DNA of 64,000 bases from Bradysia coprophila (taxonomy: Eukaryota > Arthropoda > Insecta > Diptera > Sciaridae): assembly GCF_014529535.1 (NCBI RefSeq), contig NW_023503616.1:1116001-1180000 (forward strand). Direction: 5' to 3'. Below the pieces are notes generated by a model. The model was not told the origin of the DNA and searched no databases. It was given only the letters and a program-made list of their open reading frames with translations. Below are positions 21,775 through 33,916 of this stretch, in pieces. The translations under genes and the position numbers were made by a program. Numbering within the stretch: position 1 is the stretch's first letter; each line of letters starts with the position of its first letter.

Positions 21775-22870
21775 GGCCAAGTCCTTTTCGGCATAGTCCA
21801 AAATACACGATAAAAACACGAAAATCGTCACTGAATTTGTCCGGGTCATTTTATCCCTAAAGTACCTAAAGACGCTGTTTCATCCAGCTGATCTCAAAAT
21901 TCACTGGATAACTTCCATAAGTTCCCGCGAATTTTATGTGGAAACAGCATACTGGGGGACTCATCAGGGACGACAGTGTCGAGAATTTTGTGATCAGATG
22001 CGTTCTACGGTTCAGGCTGGCACGAGAACTGAGGATCGAGTGGAATCGAAACCAAGGGAGATCGAAATCAAGTGATGTGTCATTTAATCTTTGAAAAGGA
22101 AGTCTGCAGTAGCAGGAAAATCCGCTTCGCTTCAATAATTTTGAATCAACGTACATGCACGCAAATTCAAATTCAAATCGCATGTGTGTTGGTTTAAATT
22201 TCTTTGATCTCATTAATCGGCTTTTCGCTTTTGACGCAAACGAAACGATATTATAACGCATTTTGAGTTTTATTTGCATTTTGAGTTACATATTTCAAAT
22301 AAAATAAATTTGCATAAGTACACACGAGAACAGATGAAACCTATACGAAGCAAAAATTAATTAAAAGTATAGCAAAAAAGTTTAACTTCGCTACAGAGAA
22401 ATTAGCCAGACGAAGTTAATGCATAGTCATATATGACGACAAAGATTCCCAACAGGGTTCCAAATTTTTGTGCCAAATTTTAGTGTCAGTATCAGCTGCT
22501 AGCGCTACAGTCTGAGTAATATTACACTTTGAAAGAGAGCCACCAAAGCACTTTGGCCACATTTTTCTAATTTTATGGATTTATTGTAGATTATTTTTGC
22601 AAACAAATATTTGTTGAACCAGGGAAGTATCGGATTTTTATGTTCTGACATTTTCTTGGATAAGGCACCAGCCAGTTAGTAATCCACAAAACTCATGAAA
22701 CCAATTCTTACACTATTCAACAGACTGTAGAATGGATATAATTAAAATAAGAAATATTTCATCACCACCTTCTATAAAATAGACTTCGTAATTTGCTTGT
22801 ATTGTTTAGACAATTGTTCTACTTTTAAAATTATGACTAGGCAAGTGACTAGGCAAATTATATGAGGGAA
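21775..22870. other. Intergenic, no gene recognised
   Basis: The longest frame (21866-22279, minus, 137 codons) has no domain, splice signal or coding-like composition that I can support. Confidence 0.4.
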
Positions 22871-22878
22871 TATAAAAG
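22871..22878 (+). promoter_or_regulatory. TATA box of the SMP-30-like gene
   Basis: TATAAAAG, 85 bp upstream of the ATG, with a plausible start near 22900. Confidence 0.6.
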
Positions 22879-22962
22879 TGGGGTTTTTCGATATATTTTT
22901 ACATTTCATATTTATCGTTGCTTCCTTCACAAGGTACTACTTAAATTCTACTTAAAAAAACA

Positions 22963-24554
22963 ATGTGGGCAATTGTTATTTTGTGCGGCTACTTAATTCA
23001 GTGCACGGTAAGAACTGACCAAAAGAACTTCGACGTAAAATTCAGTCAATTCAAATTATTTGCTTCAGTCATGCCTGCAAGTATCACCTATTTTGGGAAC
23101 TCAACAATTTCAACCAAGCTTAACTGATTGCATCTTCTGGAGAGACGCAGATCAAAGTGCCTACTATACCGATTATTTAACTACCGGAAACCAACCTTCC
23201 CTTTATCGTTATTCTCCCAGTGAAAACATCACATATGGTGCTTACATACCAGGATATACAAAAATTTCATATCTAGTTCCAGTCAGCAGCAGTACATATC
23301 CTACAAATGACAATCTGTACATGGTGGGTAGTGGGCACAGCAATGTCATTATATCGTGGAACGGTATTGATACAGCGGCTGACGTAGTCGAAGTCTTATT
23401 TCAAATCAACGCAGATATTCCCAACAGTCATATGGACTTTGGTTCACAAGATCCAAATGGACAATTTTTTGTTGGAACAACTCAAGATGCCTACTGCGGT
23501 GCTACTACGGCAAATTCATCTTTGTATACGTACGTAGATGGAACTGTGCAAACTGTGATTACCGGTTTGATGGCAACGACTGGTGTAGCATTTGGATTAA
23601 ATGGAGAAATTTATCATTGCGACGTTTGTACGGGTCTTGTTCGCGAGATCACAAAAGATAGTTACGGACAATGTACTGCATGACTTTACCCTTTTTAATG
23701 TAGAACCAACATTTTTTCAACTATTTTTTCTTTTACTCTACAGACAACGCTCGTGTAGTGTTCGATTTCAACGACGTAGGTAAATTAACAATTGAACATC
23801 TAGAGCAAAAAAATAATCGATTTGCGTGGACGTGACCAATCTTCAAATCTGTCTACATGTTTCGAACTTCCAAATAGAGCTCTTCCAAATGATATTTATC
23901 TTGTCACATTTTGGAAAAGCCATTTTGTTTCACTAAAAAAAATTATTCTAAAATGTCGGTTGGTGAGAGTAAAAACTCTACCAAAGCCATATAATTCTTC
24001 CAAAAAATGCAACTCCTTAAGAGACAAAATTCTTCAAAAGTCATTACAACTCTTATAAAGTTAAAGCGCTAGTTACCAATATAAGTTATTAAACGAACTA
24101 ATGTCTTTTAGGATATGAATTTCCAGGGTGGATGACCGCAGATACTGCTGGAAATCTGTATATCCCTCTCTATGACAATGGAACATTATGGCAAATTAAT
24201 CCGAGGTAAATTATTTATAGAATCATCTCTCTCATGAATCTGAAAGTTCGGTATAGAGAAAGATGGCTAGCAGAAAACACATTAAGGAGTGGAGTTACCG
24301 TGGAGTGGATACTCCGTTATTTTATTTCCTATTCTTTCAGCACCGGTACAGGGGTAATTCTCACTACATTACCACTTGGAGCAACATCAGCTAATTTCGT
24401 TGGAAACGATCGCAAAACAATATACGCTGTTATCTCAAAAATTCTACTCGATCCAGTGTCATTAGCCGTTACAGGAACATCTGTTGGTGAAGCATTGATC
24501 AGCATCACTGGTGTAGATGCCACTGGCGTCAACTATCCGAAAGTTAATGTTTAA
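22963..24554 (+). CDS. Secreted SMP-30/regucalcin (gluconolactonase)-like beta-propeller
   Basis: Five exons (22963-23007, 23069-23672, 23744-23779, 24112-24205, 24341-24554) splice in frame to 330 aa, with consensus GT-AG at every junction (donors GTAAG, GTACT, GTAAA, GTAAA). Exon 1 is a 15-residue hydrophobic signal peptide, so unlike cytosolic regucalcin the product should be secreted. The rest fits the six-bladed SMP-30 propeller: HMDFGSQDPNGQFFVG, ATTGVAFGLNGEIYHCDV, RVVFDFNDVGYEFPGWMTAD, AGNLYIPLYDNGTLWQINP. Related enzymes are metal-dependent lactonases. Key metal-ligand positions cannot be confirmed by eye, and the usual acidic residues in 'DGM' are replaced by 'PGWM', so catalysis is uncertain. 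AATAAA at 24588. Confidence 0.87.
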
Positions 24555-24792
24555 TTTACGTCCGTTTAGTGCGTTTAGTGCTTAATTAATAAATTCCATG
24601 TTCCACAAACAAGTTGCCAACTATTCTTAAAATCTCAAGTTCAAAATGTGTGTACCAACTCTTCGACTTTTTTGCGACGATCAAAACACTGACTCCCAAT
24701 ACGAAGGGACTTTTTCTCTTGTGACTTCGATGCGGCTTTAATCAACATTCAAAAGTTCATTACTTAACTGTGTCTCATCATGTCATCATCAA

Positions 24793-24836
24793 TATACAAG
24801 GTTATCGGATCATTGATCCGATGATTTTATATTGGT
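24793..24836. repeat. Small palindrome
   Basis: CAATATA ... ATCGGATCATTGATCCGAT ... TATATTG forms a hairpin of about 44 bp. No element boundaries are visible. Confidence 0.6.
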
Positions 24837-24926
24837 GTGTTGTTTGTTAGTCTTCTATGCATGTTCAATAATTTCCATGGGAAAATTTTATCTGCCTTCT
24901 GGTACTTTAACAATAACATGACCCGG

Positions 24927-25070
24927 CAACGCACTACAAGCATGAGTGGTACTCTAAATAGAGTGCTAAACCGGGACAGTCAGCGTTGCAAACAATTTTT
25001 GGCACTGTAAAAAAATCTGGAAACATTTTTCATACAAAATAGTACTCTAATTGACAGCTGTCACTCGAAG
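24927..25070. mobile_element. Diverged MITE, CAACGCAC family, inverted copy
   Basis: CAACGCACTACAAGCATGAG followed by TGGTACTCTA-AATAGAGT matches the complement of the right end of the 36447-36566 MITE. The far end (near GTCACTCGAAGTTGC) is eroded and abuts the 25071-25238 repeat. Confidence 0.5.
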
Positions 25071-25238
25071 TTGCTGGTGTTGTTCATAAGTTTTTCAGAT
25101 TTTTAGTATGATAAAAAGTTTTTCTCTCAAAGAGCGTATCATGACTGTAGTGACTTACGCTGTAAAGGTCCGAGTATGTTACCAACATCCGTAGATTTGT
25201 GTAACGTAAGTCACAAGTCGTGAATCAACAGTAATGAT
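25071..25238 (-). repeat. Inverted partner of the 21621-21774 repeat
   Basis: Reverse complement of that repeat over its whole length, with small indels. Confidence 0.75.
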
Positions 25239-26244
25239 GTTGTTTTTCTTCCACAGTTCCTTTTTTCTGTCACAGGAACAATTACCAATATTGACTCCAT
25301 TAAGTGAATAAGACACACATCATTCACACTTCAAGCTAACGAAACCAGAGATCCAACCGAGAATACGAGACAAAAAAAAAATTTCATCATTCCTATGGGT
25401 TTTTCCATTCTATCGGAAACCAGATAATGTTTTTCACGTGTTTAAGCATTTCCACCGCCTATTTCTTCCATTATCTTCTTCCTTCTGTATTTAAGTGCCA
25501 TCAACTGTGTGCCATTATTTATCTCTAAGTGTTTGCAAAAGCAGACTCAATGCTATAACACACTTAAACCGAACTGAAAGCTATTCACGGTACAATCCTC
25601 AACCCCCGTTATACACAAAAAAATGAAGCTTTTTGACTGTATGTTTGTACTCCTGTTTATATTTGATTGTATATGCTACGTGTTCTGTGTCGGTATTATG
25701 ATGTGTTCGTTTTTGTATATTGTATGAATGTATTCAGTAATGAACAATGAACATTCCTTGGTGTTCACCCTGAAATGTTTATTTATATGATTTATGAAAT
25801 TCATGATTAAGATAGGATCGTTCATTTAAATAGCTTATACGATGATAACATAAAAGTTTTTGAGCTAATTTATAACACAATTCTGCTAGTATCGTTGCCA
25901 TCAATGCGACCATACATGGTCTGCTTTCCCATTTCTTGATCAATGATAAAAGTTCCCCAGCCAACTTTTTGCAGACGTGAATCATATCTGGCAAAAATGG
26001 CTGATGAGTTCTTACGACATAACCTTATGTAGTCAAATGTATGTCAAAACTAGAAGATCAGATAAAACATAGCTAACGCCGACCCGTACGAAACACCTAT
26101 TCGTATCAAAAGCCTTTACTGTGAAACTCTTCATTTCTTTTACTTCATTCTCTACTGAAAAGCTATTCGCCCTTTAAAATCACTTACATTATCTTTCTTT
26201 GCCTTGTTTGCATATACAAATAAATTGCCGGAGGCAATATAGAC
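25239..26244. other. Intergenic, no gene recognised
   Basis: AT-rich. An ACCCGTACGAA motif at about 26086 resembles the terminus of the element that begins at 26245. Confidence 0.4.
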
Positions 26245-27260
26245 AGCCCCGTACGAAGTCAACTTTCATAAATTCCTATTTAAACAGCTATATACCGCTA
26301 TATTTACCTATATTTTCCTATAAATAAACATTTCACAGATAAATATGCTATTATATAGCTCTGTATGCCTGTATATAGCTCAATATAGGTGAATATAGAT
26401 ATATATAGATGTCCATATATGGAATGCCTGAAACACCCCACACACATAACAAATTATTTCCATGTTAACAGAAACACTCTAAGTACCATTTTTCCCAATA
26501 TATATCACTTTTATTAAAATCCAATATGGCCACCGGCAGCCATTTTGTTAGGAGACCGGAAATTTTACCGACGCTTTACATTCGTTAATACCTTTCAAAC
26601 AAAAAAAAATTCATGAAATTCGGTCAAAATTTACTCGAGATATTGACAAAATACTCCACGTTCACTGTACGGCCAGATAAGAGCTCACTCCAAGAGACCT
26701 AGCTCACGCTCCGGAGAACATAATTTCAAAAACTTTTTTTTCCCTGATTGGTACGGTCAATACTTATCTAATAAAGCTAAAACAGACGAAATATGTTGAA
26801 ATGTGGCCGACCTACAAGCAAAAACTGCTTGCCGCCCTGTGCCTGTTTCACACCAAGGGGTCTAACTCACGAGTCGGTCATCCGATTTTTTTGTCGATCG
26901 GTATTGTAAATACCTTTTATTTGACGTATCAGTTACAAGTGTAACGTTTGAATGTCCGGAGATATCTTCGAAAAACCATAAAGCACTTATTGGGCCACAG
27001 CTCGGGAAGGGTCGATCCAAAATCACTCATCTTCGAACTTAGCCTGTCTTTTGACATTACCAAACGGGAAAAAAAGAATTTTCAAAATCGGATGCGTTTT
27101 ACTCAAGTTATCGTGCAGACGGACAGACGGACATTTTTTTCTTCACTGATTTGGCATCTCTAGACAACCACAATAGGTTTCCCCTTACTCAGGGAATCCA
27201 ATTCGAGGTGTTACGGACGTATGCGTAAACGCATAAGACCCCAGTACTTCGTACGGGTCT
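26245..27260. mobile_element. ~1-kb non-coding element ending in AGACCCGTACGAAGT
   Basis: AGCCCCGTACGAAGT at 26245-26259 and the complement of AGACCCGTACGAAGT at 27246-27260 are inverted termini (14 of 15). The interior has a TATA-rich segment (26283-26413) and then unusually GC-balanced sequence without a long open frame. The target-site duplication was not resolved, so the limits are provisional. Confidence 0.5.
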
Positions 27261-28019
27261 AAAAATAGTCAAAATAAACTTTTGGACACAAGCGCCCAAG
27301 CCCAAACTCCCTATCCGAGCTGATGCATAATGTTACTCATACCACACAGAGACATATAAAAATATTTTCCTAACTAGTGTTGAAATATCGCGCCTTCGTC
27401 GCTCATTTCCCATGTCGTTTAGGAAAAACGTTATTCCTAACTTATGCTAAAAATCTTTTTTATCGAAATCGATTCCGGCACTCGTCTCCGGCTCGAGCTG
27501 GAAACCTCTCATTAGCTAAAAAAGCATTTTAAATAGAATAACTATAACGTACCTGCTAAGTTTAAAAAAAATCGATTTAAAACCAATCTATCTTCCAGGT
27601 AACATCAAAAAACCTTCTACGGGACAAAGGAAACAAAATCTTCAAACAAATAAGTCATTTCCAGTGAAAATTTAAAGTCCTTTTTCTAGCAAAAACTTTC
27701 CGTGTAGTGAAACATAATATCTTCAGTAAAATTATGCTAAGTACGTAAAGAAAACACGAATAAATTGTAACATATAATTACGAGTGAGTGAGTTTCAACG
27801 AGTTTTTATCTCAAAAATCTTTCTCCGTTTATAATATGCAACTTAAAAAGTAGATTTTTTGAATGTGAAATAAGTTTAGGTTTGGTTTTGTTGAACTTTT
27901 TTTTCTACTTTAACCACGATGCATACTTATAGAGGTTCTGACGATCAGGAATACCAACATATACGAGATATACAGAACAACCACGAAAAGGCACCAGGTC
28001 GGTTTGTCATAATCACTCC
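27261..28019. other. Intergenic, no gene recognised
   Basis: No supported feature. Confidence 0.4.
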
Positions 28020-28221
28020 CACGACAGAGTAAAGTTAACCAGGCAGGAGCGCTGATTTGACAAGGGACCTGAATAATCTAGTAGTCCAATTTTTTTTGCG
28101 AACAAAATTTTTCAATTTGTGTCAGTGTTCATTTGAGTTCATTTTCATACAGTGTATTCGGTCCCTTATTTGACGTTTCGAAAATGAACTGCTCCTGCCT
28201 GGTTTATTTTACTCTGCCGTG
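28020..28221. mobile_element. 202-bp hAT-like MITE, CACGACAGAG family, copy A
   Basis: Inverted ends CACGACAGAGTAAAGTTAAC and its near-complement (CACGGCAGAGTAAAATAAAC), then CAGGCAGGAGC in both arms. TCACTCC flanks both sides (7 bp; probably an 8-bp duplication with one base lost). The same element, equally long and in the opposite orientation, lies at 59218-59419. Confidence 0.9.
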
Positions 28222-31200
28222 TCACTCCTCAAATTAAATATTCTATGTTAAACGTTACCGAACCGACAACAGGTGCCGTTAAAATGTTAAGATTTGTGAA
28301 GTGAGTACAGCTGCATCTGTTGTCATTTAGCTGGAATTTCCCCATCGACGAACGATTTACCAAACAAAGAATGATACATCCGCGACAACAATTATTTATT
28401 TTTATTTTTTTATTTCTGAGCCAACGGCAAAAAGCTAACTGGCTGAACAAGCGACCCATATTTAATGATCTTGCAAAATATTAATAACAGCACGAGTGAC
28501 TCAGTTTTGAATTCTGTGTCTGGTAAAATTGGAATGGTCCTCAAATGATTTTGTGCTTAAATAATGTCTTAATTATGATATTCTTTGAAATTACTCATTA
28601 AAGCACAATAAGTTTCTTCTCTACTCATGGAGGACTATCATTATTAACGAACTGGTTTTTAAAACAAAATTATAAAAGTTTTTCTGAATAAAACACTACT
28701 TTGTGACTTCACTGACTTCACAAAAGAATGTCAGCTGGACAGTCCATGACGAAAACCGTTTGGATGACTTGTAATTTGTATGTATAAATTCGGTAGAGCA
28801 GACGCTTTTTAAGTAAAAAAAAAAAACTAAAATAATTTTTATTGATGCGAATATTAAAACTTTTTCGTAAAGTTTTTGTTATGTTCCCTCTATGGGCAAC
28901 ACAAATGGGGTATGGATAGGGCTAACGAATATTTCATTCGAGTTGATTTGCTGAACCAATGCATTGACGCATCTGAAATGGAATTGATAAAGTAAACTTT
29001 ACTTTCTTCTCGTCGCGTTAAATGTTGAACTGGAAAACATTTTCCATTCAGAACTCTCTAGCATTCGAAAGAGTTTTAAACAAGTTTTTAATAATAAATA
29101 AGCAAACTTTCTTCTCACTGCAAATTATGTTTTATTTGCTCTTTCATTTTCACTTCACTTATTTGCTTAACATGTATCCTTTTATCCACTTCAATTAATG
29201 TACACAAAAGTTCTTCCCTGTTCCGCTTCTAGATCCTTTTTTCTATGGCATAAAGTTTGGAAAATCTCTTTGAAAATTTGTTTACTTACTAGGCAACCTG
29301 TATTATATATCTATGTAAATATGCGCTCGTAGTGTATACACCATACCAACAAATAAATTAAATCGAAATGTTGCTATTTTAAAATTCATGAACGAGGAAT
29401 GAATTAATGTTTTTTTAATGTTGGGATAGATGGTATTATAATTGTTATAATGTATTGATTCAGCCATTAAACAAATTTGACATAATGTCACTATTCACTG
29501 AAGGGTGCGTGTAATATACCATGCATAATATACAACTTACTTCATTCATACCCAGCCCCAAATTTGTGTAAACCTCATCTCAGATATTGTAACATGAAAC
29601 CAAAATCTGACATACATTTTCTCGCTGCCATTTAGTTTGCTGGAGAGTTAGTAAGTAGTAAGTATTGTAGTCGTTCATTGAAATTATATATTCATGTCCG
29701 CAGACAATAACAATAATAACCATCAAGAAATTATACCCTGAAGATCTGAGCTGCTTTTTTTCTCTCTCTCTTCTTTTGTTATTCAATGCACCATTATTGC
29801 TAGTAGATAGGAACAAATGTTCAACAGACATAGGATATAAATTATCCCATGCTATTTTATCCTTATTTTTATTGTTGTCGTTGACCTAAATTTATATTCC
29901 GATGGAATGAATTTCTATTGTAAAGTATGAAAAAAAAATGGAAACTTTGCTTGTTATAGAGCTAGCGCTACAAGCAATGAATTGAAAGCTTTTGTTGTTC
30001 GGTATAGTTCTCTATTTGATACATAATATTGCTGGTTCCGTATTCCGTTAAAAATGTTGATAATAATAGCTTTCTTCATAATGTAAAGAAAGAAGCACAG
30101 AATATTTTATAATCTGCATGTTAAACACTGTTGAAAAACCAGTTTACCAATGTTCCCCAAGCATGTTTTGTTTTACGAGCAAGCATAGAAAGTACATTTA
30201 TTACAAAAGGTTTTTTTTTTGGCTGTTTTACATTGAAAATCTTCATGACCATCAGAAATTATATGTTGAAAAAAAAAACATCCTTATACCATCCAGTGTA
30301 ATGTAGATCCTCTGGCGTTATTTATCAAAACTGGTGACAATTACACGAGGGACGAACCCAAAGCTTAAGCGATTTCATGGAGAAAGTATCGTACTCTAAT
30401 ATATTTCAAACCACTTTAGCCTTGGGTCTGCCTCGTACTGTCTCCGTCGAATTCTTCTTTAGCACTACGTGATCTCAATTTTCCTTAATAAGGATTCTAC
30501 ATTTTCATTGACTGACACATACATTGTCAGCGCTGATCTTCAAATCGGAAAATCCTTTCGAAAAGCATAAATGAATTAGTTATCCTTCTACGGCAGAACC
30601 TTAACCCAACATTACTATTCACCAAAAATTGATTTTTCATAAAAAAATTCAATTTTGCTAAAATTAACATTTTTATTGGTAAAAGGCAAAGGGTTTTCAA
30701 TCATAAATTCTGAAGTATATCTTTTCCGACACGAAACACATATATTGACCCAGAATGTGAACTTTTTTCATATATACCACTTTAACCATAAATATTTGAA
30801 TTAAGCTTGATACACTATACCATACAACAGACACTACTATATATACTATATTCTATGGAACAGCAACATTTTTTTTTCATCAACCATTTTGTTCAGTAGG
30901 ATGTGGTAGCAAAAAATGAGTTTCGTATTTTTTATCATACATGAATAAGGTATAATTGTAGTCCTGAAGACAGAAGATCAAACCCACTCTCATAAGCTCT
31001 AATTCAAATGAAATTTTTATCAAAAAAGATTTTAATTTGAACTGATAGCAGATGTATTTTTATAGGCAGTCGCAGTATTTCAGGCTATACAATTGACAAC
31101 GAAACAAGGAAATTTATGTATGGAAAGATTTTCGCATGCCAACATTAAATCCAATAAAAAACCGATTCCTATTCTGAAATTAAATTTGCCATGCATTGAT

Positions 31201-31708
31201 TACGTTATCTTAACTTTTTTATTGAACGGTACATGCTGAAGCTATATAACTGGGGTGGAATTCTATTCTCGTCCGTGACCTGCGGGTGAAATATGTAATA
31301 CAGAGAAAGCGAGTTAACTTATCCGAGTAGCATACACACTATACAAAAAGTAATACACATCCGATGAAACGATTCGAAAACAATTCAATTGGAATCTGCA
31401 TGTGGCAGAAAAATTCAGAGAAAACAATCAAATGGATTAAAGAGATGAATGGTGGATGGGAATACATACATATATATGCATTATTATGCGGTCTCGATTC
31501 ATGAATATTTTAGTCACACAAAAACGTAGATGTAAGCTTTGACGTTGATAGTCATCAAAACATTGGTCCTGACGAAACACTGAATTAACAAGTGTCAAAT
31601 TTGTAGGTTATATTTAGTGATAAGAGCCACCTCTTCAGATTGTGCGTATTGTATGCCCTAACTCATACAATGAAAACAGGTCATCTACAGGTCACAAATG
31701 CAAACAAT
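28222..31708. other. Intergenic, no gene recognised
   Basis: About 3.5 kb of AT-rich sequence with homopolymer runs. Short frames at 28229-28459, 29303-29491, 29580-29831 and 30118-30306 show no domains or splice context. Confidence 0.45.
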
Positions 31709-31899
31709 CAACGCACTGTTCCTAGCATGAACATAAGAAATATTTGGAGGCTGATGAAGTCACAGTAGGCACTGCGATTTTTTCGGAAAAATAGATGACT
31801 TGTTTTCGTTGTATGAGTTAAAACACACAATACAATCAATATTAAGCGGTAGCTCTCATCACAAAAGCCTCCAAATTGGACATTTGTCAAAGTGCGTTG
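31709..31899. mobile_element. MITE, GGAGGCTGATGAA family, copy 1
   Basis: Ends CAACGCACT and its complement. The interior shares GGAGGCTGATGAAGTCACAG and CGTTGTATGAGTTAAAACA with 32683-32894. Flanks CAAACAAT and CAACAAT fit an 8-bp duplication with one base lost. Confidence 0.8.
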
Positions 31900-32633
31900 C
31901 AACAATATTTTCAGTAGAACGAATCTGGTACTTCGTTGAACTTAGTATTTTCAGCAAATTGATACAAAACCTTTTATTTCATTAGTTTTACTGTGCTGGT
32001 GTTCATCGTTCCCTTTTGTCGTCTATGTCGATAACATTGAGTCATCATGCCTACGTTAGTGAAGGGCCGTGACGTAAGTCCGTTCACACTGAAAAAATGG
32101 AGAAAAAACTTTTTTCTGTAGGACTGAGGAACATATAAGTTTTTAAAGTGCGAGCTATGTCAGCCATAACTCGGAAAATACGGCTTATAGAAACCTCGTG
32201 CAGAAGACAAAGTTATGGAATTTTAGATTCTAGTCGATGCGTGTTTCGTGGTTTTCATAAAAAGGAAAGGAAAGAAAATTAAACAAAAAAAAAATTGCGT
32301 CATTAGTTGAGGAAGGAAAATTTTTAAAATTGTGGAAGAATGGAATTCAAACGGAAGAAAGCCGAATCATCTGCCACTTTTTGACGCATTTTTTTTTTCT
32401 TGAAATTTTCGGGTAAAATTTTTGTTGTTGATTAAACTTTTGCGTGCTTTCCTCATCAGCTGCCAGTTGTGACGCATATCTTTTTGAGTGTCGAATCTGT
32501 AAGCGGCTACACCGGTATCAGTTCTTTTGTAAGTGGATAACAGGACCTGCGTCACATTGTAAGTGGTTTTGGGCGATATCAATGTACGGTTCCGTTATCA
32601 GTAAGTGAGGATACACACTTTTCATATTTTATC
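31900..32633. other. Unresolved, possibly repetitive
   Basis: A minus-strand frame at 32367-32582 (71 codons) has GTGACGCA-type repeats on both sides. I could not assign it to a gene or a named repeat. Confidence 0.35.
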
Positions 32634-33030
32634 AAATACGCGCGGTGTTCGGATGTCAAGATTGCTTAACTATAAGAATAATCACAGCACTGCTACTAGC
32701 ACGAACATATAAAATATTCGGAGGCTGATGAAATCACAGTAGGCACTGCGTTTCTGTTATACAGATAGATGACTTATTTTCGTTGTATGAGTTAAAACAT
32801 ACAATACAAACAATCCTAAGCGGTAGCTCGTATCACCAAAGCCTCCAAATTTGACACTTGTCAATTCAGTGTTCATGCTAGTAGCAGGGCTGTGGAATAA
32901 TGAAAAAATTACACTTCAGGTCTATGTTGTTACCTCGTTTTCGCTTATGTGATAAAATAGAGTACACACTTGTCGCTATCTGTCTCGGCCAGCCTCAACT
33001 TCACTTCGTGACAAGTGTTTAATATATATT
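32634..33030. repeat. Second copy of the 11.6-kb repeat, carrying a nested MITE
   Basis: Both flanks of the MITE at 32683-32894 match 11585-11758 (ACGCGCGGTGTTCGGATGTC left, CTCGTTTTCGCTTATGTGAT right). The 11.6-kb copy lacks the MITE and is the empty-site reference. Confidence 0.75.
32683..32894. mobile_element. MITE, GGAGGCTGATGAA family, copy 2
   Basis: Inverted ends CACAGC-A-CTGCTACTAGCA and complement (GCTAGTAGCAGGGCTGTG). GAATAAT flanks both sides (32676-32682 and 32895-32901). Confidence 0.85.
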
Positions 33031-33102
33031 ATGTGCTAAGTACTGACATGACGTCCCCTGTATATTGTGTTGCTATATATAATTAAATATATAAAATACC
33101 TG

Positions 33103-33583
33103 TGTCTCGGAACAGATCAGATCGATCTGATTTTTTTTTAGATTGATCTGAGATTTACCCGATCTGAATCTGATCTGAAAATTTTGATCTGATCTGAGTC
33201 TGATCTGAAACCTGAAAACTTGAATCTGATCCAATCTGAATGATCTAAAGCGATCTGAAGTTCCAAGAATAAAATGTGAAATTCTAAGAATTGCTACTAT
33301 TATAGAAATGTTTTTGATTTTATTAGTTCCCCTGCACTCACGGAGCCTAGTAGTTCAAGAATTTCTGGTAAATTAGCATTTGTTTAGTCATACTGATTTT
33401 CAGATTTCAGATTGATCCAAAAACTTTCAGATTCAAATTTTCAGTTTTCAGATCATACCAGATCAGTTTCCAATTTTCAGATCAGATCAGATCAGGCCAT
33501 CAGAGATCGGGATATGAATCTGAAATTTTCAGATAGCCTTTTTTCAGATTCAGATCAGGTCAGCACGATCTGTTTCGAGCCCT
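33103..33583. mobile_element. Foldback element built of GATCTGA iterons
   Basis: The left arm (to about 33260) is dominated by GATCTGA and the right arm (from about 33400) by its complement TCAGATC. Outer ends are CTCGGAACAGATC and the complement of CTCGAAACAGATC. Flanks TATAAAATACC and TATTAATACC could be a degenerate duplication. No coding capacity. Confidence 0.8.
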
Positions 33584-33916
33584 ATTAATACCTAGTCAAA
33601 TTTCACTTTCGTATCGCTTTACATTTTAGTTTATTACAGTAAGAGTGTAATTCTATGATTTACTCTCACAAATTTCGAAAGTTATTTTCACCTAAAACGG
33701 TTGTTCCGTGCCGTTGCTATAATTTGAATTTTAGGTAAACGAACACATGAAAAAAGGACCGACCCATCGCGCCGGCAGTGCCATCGCCGATATTTGCGGT
33801 AGTCACGAGAACAATCTATTCGACAACGAAGTCAGTCACGACCAGACGTATCAACGAAATCTCAGATCCGCTATCATCACTAATTTCGACAAAAATACTT
33901 ATAAATTATCAAAATA

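Noticed and set aside
21866..22279. 137-codon minus-strand ORF
   Set aside because: No recognisable domain or splice partners; composition unconvincing.
32367..32582. 71-codon minus-strand ORF resembling a basic domain
   Set aside because: No family match I can name and it is surrounded by repeat-like sequence; insufficient support.
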